Assembly (NCBI GenBank): GCA_035079385.1
Contig: JAVHKY010000084.1
Coordinates: 358,100 to 422,099, forward strand
Origin: Aspidiotus rigidus
Lineage: Eukaryota; Arthropoda; Insecta; Hemiptera; Diaspididae
Reading direction: 5' to 3'
Length of the DNA stretch: 64,000 nucleotides
The translations under genes and the position numbers were made by a program. Positions 46,056 to 64,000 of the stretch are shown here, piece after piece. The stretch's first letter is position 1, and every line of letters begins with the position of its first letter. The notes under the pieces were generated by a model. That model saw only the letters and a list, made by a program, of their open reading frames with translations, made no database searches and had not been told where the DNA came from.

Positions 46056-46435
46056 AAGGCTTGCGACCGAAATTTTTTCAACGGTCAACGGTTATCGGTC
46101 AAATGACCTCACAATTTTTTTCGGTCATCGGTTATGGGTCAAAATGATCCAATTTTTTCGGTTATCGGTTATCGGTCAAGCTGTATTTTGACCAATCACT
46201 GTTAAATGTTGAAAAATATTTCGGTCAAAGTCCAAAAATTTTCGGTCAACGTTGTTAAATAGAAGACCTAGAATTTTCGGTCAAATAACAGTTATAACCG
46301 ATAAAATAACGGTTAACGGTCAATCGGTCAAGATCGATCGTCAATTATAATGGTTAACGGTCAATCGGTCAAAATTGATATTTTCATTTCGGTTATAACA
46401 ATTAACCGAAAAATAACTGTTATTGTGCAAGCCCT
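46055..46435. repeat. CGGTTA/CGGTCA degenerate array
   Basis: About 370 bp built of variants of AACGGTTATCGGTCAAA, in both orientations. Confidence 0.88.
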
Positions 46436-46567
46436 GCCATTAACTCACCATACACGTAATCAGGGGGGGGGGGTAGTCAGTAGATGAGAATACAAGCGAA
46501 AAATTTGGTCACCAATGATTTCAGAAAATCTGTCTTCATGTGGTTGTGATCATTGTATCAAATACTG

Positions 46568-46728
46568 TACTCTATTCACGTTAAGAAGGGATAGGAAGTA
46601 GTACAAAGTGTTTACCTCGAGAACGGAACGCTGCGGGTAATTTTAATCTACCGCTTCATTCTCGAGGTACGTACTTTGTAGTGTACTGCTTTCTATCATT
46701 TCTTAATGTGAACAAAGTATATAAACAA
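46568..46728. mobile_element. Short MITE, second copy of the 39.58-kb family
   Basis: Inverted ends ATTCACGTTAAGAAGGGATAGGAAGTAG and its inverse TTCTATCATTTCTTAATGTGAA, with inner CTCGAGAACGGAACG / CATTCTCGAGGTAC arms. Confidence 0.7.
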
Positions 46729-46899
46729 TGATACCAAAAACTCCTATCTAAATAAATACGCTAATGGTGTAGATCGAGTATCCAAGTATGTATAATTTGG
46801 ATTTTATACGGTCGTTCGGTATGTATAATTTCTGCAACAATTTCACATCACAATGCTTGGTAAGCTAGCTCCTTTTCTGAAATAGAAAATACTAAGTAT

Positions 46900-48140
46900 A
46901 GTATAGTATTACTGTACGAGCAGCGAAAGTGAGAATTATCGCAACAAGTTTGATCACATAGCACCACAAGCGAAACGAGTGGAGCTAATCAAACGAGTTG
47001 CGATATTTCTTACGTTGCTGCTTGTACTGTAAGATAGTTTAAAACACGCATGCATTATAAGTACGTTTTTAGTTTTACGAAACAATTTTCATTGACGTAG
47101 GTAACGCTTTTCAGCGTTAGCGCGAAGCGTATGAAAAAAACGAAATAACGTCACCAATGGTCTTTTACACATGGAAAACGGGAAAACCGTTGCGAAATGG
47201 CTATTTACAGTACATGTGGCGTAGGTGAGTCTTTTCATAAGGAGTACATACGTTTGCGGAACGAGCAAAGCGATTGAAGCAATGTATGTACAAGTTATAA
47301 AGACTCACCTACAACACTTGTACTGAACAAGGCTTTAAAACACAGACAAATTTGTACATCGGAAGTATACGTTTTCGTGCGGCATGTATACGTCATAGTT
47401 TTTTCGCAACGGTTTTCCGTGTATAAAAAACCATGGTGACGTTATTTCGTTTTTTTTCACACGCTCCCTGCTAACGCTGAAAATTGTTTGGCAAAAACGT
47501 ACTTACAATGCATGCGTGTTTTAATAGTATATTACAACACATGTATCGAAAGTGAGCGTTTTCATGACGAGTACATGATGCGGCGAGTGAAGCGAAGAAT
47601 GTAGGAGTCATGAATGAAGTTCACATTGGATACATGAATTGTATTACCTATATTTTTCATAACGAATGTATTGAAAGAGGAAAACAGCTAAGTTCAAATT
47701 TTAAAATACATCGGAAACTATCGGCATTATGACGACGATTCACTCATACTATGATAGAAAAGTAACTTTTCAATCATCATGATTGAAAAGTACCATCAAA
47801 TCGTCACTTTTGCGTTAGTGCGGCAACTTCACATTAAAAGCGCTTCTTTCGCATGCTAGTAGAAAATCCTCTTTTGATGCAATAGTTTTGTAAGAACTAT
47901 GACGTAAACATGCCGCAAGAAAACGTATATTTTGGATATACAAATTTGTCTTCAAAGTATTTCTTTTTTAAAGCCTTGTACAGTACAAGTGTTGTAGGTT
48001 AGACTTTATAACATGTACATACATTGCTTCACTCGCTTCGCTCGTTCCACAAACGTATGTAGTCGTTACAAAAAGACTCACCTATAGGCCACCACATGTA
48101 CCTACTGTAAATATAGCCATTATTAAATAACATACGCCGA
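46900..48140. repeat. Cluster of overlapping foldbacks
   Basis: A palindrome at about 47042-47523 (outer AAAACACGCATGCATTATAAGTACG and its inverse ATGCATGCGTGTTTT) has its centre near 47270 with GAGTCTTT...AAAGACTCACCTAC arms. Part of it recurs at about 47880-48120 (ATGACGTAAACATGCCGCA, GTACAGTACAAGTGTTGTAG). Similar TTCGCTCG/CGAGCGAA words occur at 46980 and 48030. These are probably several nested copies of one family. Confidence 0.7.
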
Positions 48141-48535
48141 AAGCAATTTCTTGATACTTGAATTATTCGATTTTCCAAAATTTCGAATGTTTTATTACAA
48201 TTCACGGAATCTGTAAACCAATGGAGTCGTTCTTCAAACGATTATGTCTTTATCCAATCAGAATCATCCTCGTTGAGTTTTTTCGCCATGGGTTTGAATT
48301 TATCGCCATGTGTTAGAGTTTTTCGCCACTGTTTTCATGATTCTTATCAGGTGAACGATAAATGCAGCTTTCGCTGTCTACAAACTAGTAATTTAGGCAA
48401 TCCGGTAATTTACGTGACTAGTTTGGAAAAATGAACGATTGCCGCAAGAGCGCAAGGTTAGCGTGAGTGCCGGCAATCGTTCCAAACGTGATGCGTACAC
48501 TATTTCTGAAAGTGTTACACAATCACAGTCTCAAC

Positions 48536-48734
48536 AGGGCTTTTCCATGTCGGTGCATTGCATACGTATTCTCCTACGGTTACCGAATTTCTAACATTGC
48601 TCTTATGGCAAACTACTCCACAATGAAAATGAGTATGCAATCCAGCAACACCCATAAGTGCAATGTTAGAAATACTACCATTTCGATAACACGTAGGAGA
48701 ATACGTATGCAATGCGCTGACATGGAAAAGCCCT
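48536..48734. repeat. Palindromic MITE, copy 1
   Basis: Starts AGGGCTTTTCCATGTCGG and ends CATGGAAAAGCCCT. The arms carry ATTCTCCTACG...TTTCTAACATTGC; the centre near 48635 carries ACTCCACAATGAAAATGAGT. Same family as 1120-1212. Confidence 0.85.
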
Positions 48735-48746
48735 ATATGGTCTAAG

Positions 48747-48929
48747 ATATTCTCCTATGTGTTATCGAAATGGTAGTATTTCTAACATTGCACTTATGGG
48801 TGTTCCTGGATTGCATACTCATTTTCATTGTGGAGTAGTTTGCCATAAGAGCAATGTTAGAAATACTACCATTTCGATAACACGTAGGAGAATACGTATA
48901 CAATGCGCCGACATGCATGGAAAAGCCCT
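48747..48929. repeat. Palindromic MITE, copy 2 (tandem with copy 1)
   Basis: A second foldback of the same family follows after 12 bp. Its left end is truncated to ATATTCTCCTATG, its right end ends AAAAGCCCT. Central word CATTTTCATTGTGGAGTAG is inverted relative to copy 1. Confidence 0.85.
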
Positions 48930-48989
48930 ACAGTGCGGAAAAACGTTTATTTTTCCATGTGCTGTGCTTAAAAATACTCACTTCACGGT

Positions 48990-49960
48990 TCCGATTCATA
49001 CTCTGGCGGTATCGAGATGGGCTATATCTTATAAAACAATGTTGATACTCAGGCATATAAGTATTTGTAAAATACCGTTTTAAACTCCCACTTGCAAAAA
49101 CAAAATCTTGAATTTTTTAAACGCGAAAATTTGAATACAGTAGGTAGGTATAAAGTATTACCATGAAGAGCAACTATAAAAATTTGCCTCTGCCAAAATA
49201 AAAGTTTGAAAGGATTTGAATTTAAATTTAATCAATATTATAGCACATAAATAATTGTAAGATATTATTTTAAACTATCACTCCCAAAAGCAATTAATGA
49301 AACGATTAATTAGGCATAATTATATTGATTTTGTAAACGCCTAAATTTGAAAATACTAAGTAAGTAGGTAATCAATCACTGATAAAAGTTCAAGTTTTGC
49401 CGCAAAATAATTCAAATCGTGCTCACCACTACCTACACTATGTACTTCATTATAGCGACTCATACAGAATGTAGCTACAGCGTACACATAACATAATATA
49501 CAGGGATGCGTAACTAAAGCCGTTATTGGCTTAAGCTCTTGTTTTGACCATTTTTAGGAAAGCCAAAAGACAGTCAATGAATTTTGAGATATCGCCGTTA
49601 GAAAATATATTGATTGCTTACATGTAAAAAGCTATTATAATTAAGTTTAAGTTCTAAAAGCCATTATTTTGTCCCATTTTGGAAGAACTAAAATCCAGCT
49701 AATGAATTAAATTTATTGGAATTGGCTGTCACCCAAAAGCTAAAGTTTAAGTCAATGCTGATTGGCTGCCCATCCCTGCACATATAACCAACGAGTAACC
49801 AGGCCTATATTTAATCTTCGCTCAACATCGATTTCCTCTTCCACCCTCCCACAATAATACTGGAGCTGGCGACCGCAAACAATCTAACGTTCTTCTTTTT
49901 AGTCTGATGAATTTCTTCTTATTGTTCTTGATTTGGTTCAGCAATTCCAATTCGCTCTCC
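48990..49960. other. No gene recognised
   Basis: AT-rich; no repeat or coding pattern seen. Confidence 0.5.
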
Positions 49961-49963
49961 GAG

Positions 49964-50894
49964 GTCCGTTTCGCCAGCCCCCCCCCCCCCCCACAATTCA
50001 CGCCACGGACATGGCCTACTCGTTAGTGCTTCGTTAGTGCACGTTAGTGCACTAGTTCATTTTGTTAGTGCCTCAACCCTAAGACACTATGGAGGACATA
50101 ATGAAAGAGGGGCGGGTGAAACGACAGCCCCTACTTGGTGATACTTCAGGTCCAGATATGGCTCATTCGTTAGTGCTTCGTTAGTGCACTAGTTCATTTT
50201 GTTGGTGATTCAATCCCTATGTCGCTGTGAGGGACATGATCAAGAAGGGGGAGCCGACAGCCCCCACTTAGTGATACTCAAGGTCTGGATAAAGCTTAAT
50301 TGTTAGTGCTTCGTTAGTGCACACCCACAGTACTACCAAGTAGGGGCTGCTGTTTCTCCCCCCTCCATCAGGATATCTTCCATAGTGACTTAAGGGTTGA
50401 AGCACCAACAAAATTGACTTGTACACTAACGTGCACTAACAGAGCACTAACGAATGAGCCATATCTGGACCTTAAGTATCACCAAGTAGGGGCTGTCGTT
50501 TCACCCGCCCCTCCTTTATTATGCCCTCAATAGCGACTCAGGGGTTGAAGCATTAATAAAATTGACTTGTGCACGTTAGTGCACTAACGAAGCACTTACA
50601 TTTAAGCCTTATGCAGACCTTGAGTTGATAGCAAGTGGGGGCTGTCGGCTCCCCCTTCTTGATTGTGTCCTCCATAGTGACTTAGGGGTTGAAGCACTAA
50701 CAAATGAGCCATATCTGGACCTGAAGTATCACCAAGTAGGGGCTGTCGTTTCACCCGCCCCTCCTTCATTATGTCCTCCATAGTGACTTAGGGGTTGAGG
50801 CACTAACAAAATGAAAACGTGCACTAACGAAGCACTAACGAGTAGGCCATGTCCGGGGCGTGAATTGTGGGAAGGGGGGCTGGCGAAACGGAGC
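49964..50894. repeat. Large foldback with tandem ~130-150-bp units in its arms
   Basis: Ends are TCCGTTTCGCCAG...GCCACGGACATGGCCTACTCG on the left and CGAGTAGGCCATGTCCGGGGC...CTGGCGAAACGGAG on the right. Between them, units with CGTTAGTGCTTCGTTAGTGC and TAGGGGCTGTCG-like parts repeat about three times in each direction, switching orientation near 50330. A poly-C run near 49978-49992 is likely error-prone. No coding sequence. Confidence 0.85.
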
Positions 50895-50899
50895 TTTCA

Positions 50900-51880
50900 C
50901 CCGGTCCTTCGCAATACTTATGGATTTGTAATTTTCTCTGTCCACTTTATGCGGTTCACACGCCGGTGACTCCACATTTCCAAGAAACTTATTCTGCGAT
51001 CCATATCCTTTGTAATGGTCCAAGCCTCTGATGTGTAACTCACTACTAACCAAACATATAGCACCTTAGAATTTGCAGCCGTACCTTTGTGCGTATGTTT
51101 CTGTCTCATAGAACTCTTTTGAGATTGTTAAATGCTTTCCTGGCCATTGCAATTCTTATTTCGATTTCCTGATCATATCTCTTCCGTCCTCTGTCTCCAT
51201 CGCGCATCGTGCCAAGTATGCTTTAGACTGTCTCAGCTGGTTCCCGTCTGTTACTCGCTCAATCTTTATTACTTCTATCTTCTCTGTATATTAATTATCT
51301 TCATGGCATACTTTCTTTACTCGCTATATTCAATGATTTCACCATTTGTTGCAACTTTTGCGGTGCTTCTGCTATTAGCATTTTGTTGTTAGCATAGCTA
51401 ATCGAGTCAAACCTTTCACCGTTTATTTTGAATCCTGCATTTCGGAGCACGCTCTTCTGAGCAATCGATCTTGGCATACATTTTAGATGGACGGGATGAC
51501 AGTGGACACCCTTGCCAAAAACCTCTCTGAATCCTATACGCATCAATATTTTCGTGGTTTGGCCATTTATTCTGATATTCGCCGACTGTTGACAATATAG
51601 GTTTTTAATCGAGCGAATATCCTCTCTGTCCACTTGAAACTGAGCTAGCATGTCGATGATCTTGTTGCGCTGCACTCGGTCGAACACTTTTTTGTAATCA
51701 GCAAAACAGACACAGAGCTTTCTATTCACCGCAAGTCTCTCTGCATTATAATCTTAAAGAGAGCTACGGCGTCTCTTGTGCATATCTTTGGAACAAAACC
51801 AAATTGAGTCTGGCTGAGATAACTATCGATTTTGCCCTCTAGTCGTCTGTTCACAATAGAAAGAAGAATGTTTCTAAACA
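50900..51880 (-). pseudogene. Non-LTR retrotransposon reverse transcriptase, fragment
   Basis: The minus strand reads QTQFGFVPKICTRDAVALF, then in the next frame KLCVCFADYKKVFDRVQRNK, QSANIRINGQTTK, GFKINGERFDSISYANNKML (active-site YADD changed to YANN) and further down VSYTSEAWTITKDMDRRI...NRIKWTEKI. This is the RT palm to C-terminal tail of an insect LINE. Frameshifts near 51730 and 51300, and the changed catalytic box, make it inactive. It stops at the foldback at 50894. Confidence 0.88.
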
Positions 51881-52700
51881 TGACTCATTATGCTGATGGT
51901 CCTGTGGCCTGAGCATTTTTTCGCACTCATTAACGAAACAAAATTTTGTGTAAAATTTGACTAATGGTATACCTACGAAATGTAAGTGTGAACTCTACAG
52001 CCCCATTGGCCTATACTGAAAATGAACAATTCGTGCCTATGTTGCTTCATTTTTCTATCACTAAGATACGAAATTCAGCCCACAAAAATTTCATTAGTTA
52101 AAAAGGTACACATATCTTTAGTCCTTTCATAAATTCTCAATTCCTTATACGAGATACGATTGCCGTTCATGTAGCCATCTCCGCTAGGATGGACGGACTC
52201 TCAAAAGAACCAACCAATTCGTAAAAAGGAGGGGGAAAGACAGAACTTTTGGCAATAGGTTACTTCGTTTTATTTTACATTCTGAACGAATGAAGTTGTA
52301 TTTTACTTTTGGTTGCGTCAGGAAAGATGAAAATGAGGGCATCCGCAGCACCTTTGTTCTTCGTTTCGGGAAAATTACGTAATAAAAATATTATTCTCTC
52401 TCGCGGTGTTCATCATATTATTCGACGATAGATATAACTATTGATTGAATAATAAGAGCGACTTCACAATACTTCGAATCATGTAAATACTGTTGGTACT
52501 GTATGTACCGTACATACTTGTGCACCCGACGCGACGGATGAGATGTCATCGCTACATATACTCTGCTGGGTATTATTAATTTTCTCATTGATCACCATAC
52601 TAAATCTCAATAAGGGGTCTTCAAAATCCTACAGATCTATTGTTTTCCATTTATGCCGCTCATACCCCTCAGAAAACCCGAGTGTCAGCTTAACCTTGCC
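51881..52700. other. Upstream region of the secreted-protein gene
   Basis: No gene recognised. An open frame at 52543-52737 on the plus strand has a hydrophobic start, but no splice or family support. Confidence 0.4.
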
Positions 52701-52765
52701 ACAGTGTGATCTGAGACGCGTACGTCGATTATATTAATCATTTAAGTATTTATCAAGACAGTGTC

Positions 52766-52812
52766 TGCTTTATATAAATTTAATGAACGAATTATCCATG
52801 CAGTCTGTATAC
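52766..52812 (+). promoter_or_regulatory. Candidate TATA promoter of the secreted-protein gene
   Basis: TTTATATAAATT near 52770 with a CAGTCTG-like initiator about 30 bp downstream would give a 5' leader of about 190 bp before the ATG at 52992. Pattern match only. Confidence 0.35.
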
Positions 52813-52991
52813 TGCTTTCGATGCGCGAGACAGTAAGAAAATCTTTCTCTCGAATTTATCGTTAAAATATTGGTCATCCATTACTATAATATTATACATC
52901 GGAGCAAGGAACAGTTCCATTAAATTTTGTATTCAACTCGTATTTGTATAGCGATCAATTTTTACCGCGTAAATTTACGACCAGAACGATA

Positions 52992-62519
<9,528 letters not shown>

Positions 62520-62875
62520 AATGAAAACGCCAGATCTATGAAAGAGACAAGAATAACACTCGTAGTCGATGTTCTTTGACAAAGCAGCCTTCCTGTGGGA
62601 TGTACTAATATGCATTCAGTAATAAGCTGATATTATTTATTGAGTGTAGATATCTGTGGCTATTCATTTCTTTAAAATGAAATTATTTATTGATTAACAA
62701 ATGTAAGAATAGAGTGATTTTTCTTAGTTTTGTGTGTACATTTTTTATTTACTTAACTAATTCCTCTCATTTATATACCCCTATATATTATTAAACATTA
62801 CGTAGGACCCATATAAACTCAAGTGGAAACTCGCTAATGTACTGCGATTACCTAAATATACTACAGCACATATAA

Positions 62876-62881
62876 CAATAA
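62876..62881 (+). terminator. Candidate poly(A) signal of the secreted-protein gene
   Basis: AATAAA at about 360 bp after the stop, followed by an A-rich run. Other AT-rich variants nearby could also serve. Confidence 0.4.
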
Positions 62882-64000
62882 AAAAAAAACTCACACAGCA
62901 GCGTAAGCATCACCCACTTCTCAATAATTTCCTATAAAATAATTTACACATACCTTCATTGCTTCTCAGTCATGAGCTGATTGTAATGATGATGATAATA
63001 ATAATGTAAGGTATTCCACTTACTCTTCTATTGTTCAATTCATTTATAATCGTTTTAATAGTTTTATAATTTTCAAATACAGGTCTTATATTCATGGGAA
63101 ATGCGACTCAAAAAGGAGTCGATTGATAGCTTTCTCTCCCTGTACATTGTAGATTAAACTCAGAAGAGAAGAACGGAACATCGCTCTATTAAAATTAATT
63201 ATAAAACTTTAGTGATCTAAAAGAATCTCAAAGTATTAACCTAACTGTTCATTTCCAACAACATCAGTGAGATATATGAAGTCGATAATGACAAAAATTA
63301 AAACATAAATGAAAATATTCCCTAACAAGAAAAACGATGATATTTTCAGTTACACTCTCGTAATCCTGATAGTTTCACGAGTTTTTTTTTTTTAACCTAT
63401 TATTAATTAAAATACATGAAATATAAGCCTAATAATAACCTTATCACCTTGCAAAAGTACGGATACTTAGCTGTCCTAATCAGGTAAGATGGTAGTATTG
63501 CCAAAGCCAAGTTAAAACTACGACGACTACCTACTGTTTTTACCATATATTTACAGTACCTACCTAAATATCTTGCGGCTGTTTCTGGGGTCATGTATCT
63601 TGAGAACCAGTTGACCAAATTTTTTCCAAGTTTCCAGATATTATGGATTTTGTGCTCCGACCTCAGTTCCAACATCTCGTTCAATTAGCACAATTAGGGG
63701 CTGAGATATAAACCTTCAAAATAGGCTGTTTTCAGACACTTGTTCTCGCTTAGTTCTTATCCTAGTCAAAGGTACAGGTCATACTATCGGACATACAGAG
63801 TTGATACATTCAAGACGAGTTCATTTTATCACCCGGTAGTGCCTTTTCATAAAATGAAATTCCTACCCCATAGATATGTCTCAACCACCTCCCCCCTTGA
63901 GCTCATTCTTAAAATTGAGTGTATTTCAAAATTTTAAGTTGTGAACTTGTAGAGAAAACGACGCTGAATCCAATTCTGCAAGAACTTTTGTAATCGGACA
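62882..64000. other. 3' flank, no gene recognised
   Basis: AT-rich. Contains a poly-T run at about 63382. Two open frames (63403-63684 minus; 63740-63937 plus) without family motifs or splice context. Confidence 0.45.

Overview
The window is AT-rich eukaryotic (animal) DNA. Its few host genes have many short coding exons, long introns and GT-AG splice sites, and the rest is mostly mobile-element debris. The transposon mix is what arthropod genomes carry: a CsRn1-type Ty3/Gypsy element, BEL/Pao, Penelope, R1/Jockey-like LINEs, Helitrons, hAT and Mutator-like MITEs, and a tRNA-derived SINE. An insect is most likely. I cannot fix the order; a hemipteran is only a guess.

Host genes, left to right. 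(1) 4801-16884 (+): the last five coding exons of an axonemal outer-arm dynein heavy chain of the DNAH5/DNAH8 type. A roughly 10.9-kb intron holds nested retroelements. (2) 29140-36532 (-): a complete three-exon gene for a lysine-rich protein of about 221 residues, probably nuclear or nucleolar, family not recognised. (3) 38409-38994 (+): a short two-exon gene or gene start with an acidic serine-rich segment, family not recognised. (4) 52992-62519 (+): a two-exon gene for a secreted Tyr/Pro/Ser-rich protein of about 231 residues. Its first coding exon gives only five residues and an 8.8-kb intron interrupts the signal peptide.

Mobile elements. The dynein intron holds a minus-strand CsRn1-like Gypsy element (6669-14315) with two 75-bp LTRs, a 5-bp target duplication, a tRNA-Trp-like primer site and a polypurine tract. 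A 5'-LTR-to-gag piece of a plus-strand BEL/Pao element (7761-10268) lies inside its integrase, flanked by its own 5-bp duplication. Next to the Gypsy are a hAT MITE with an 8-bp duplication and a decayed R1-like gag. A Penelope-like element at 21.7-23.9 kb has two 596-bp inverted arms, each with a hammerhead-ribozyme-like core. Other pieces are a BEL/Pao 3' end (26.0-26.7 kb), a second Penelope 3' end (60.0-60.5 kb), a LINE reverse transcriptase (50.9-51.9 kb), two non-autonomous Helitrons (34.3-35.3 and 39.8-41.3 kb) and two copies of a 490-bp Mutator-like MITE.

The window is also unusually rich in foldback DNA, from 150 bp to 1.5 kb. Two large foldbacks (1.8-3.2 and 50.0-50.9 kb) have arms built of tandem 130-150-bp units. 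Three tracts are degenerate arrays of one short word (GGATC, CGCTTTT, CGGTTA/CGGTCA). I found no CRISPR array, operon, rRNA or convincing functional tRNA gene. Nothing here looks like a new multi-gene system; the most novel material is in the structure of the repeats and the one-ended BEL insertion.
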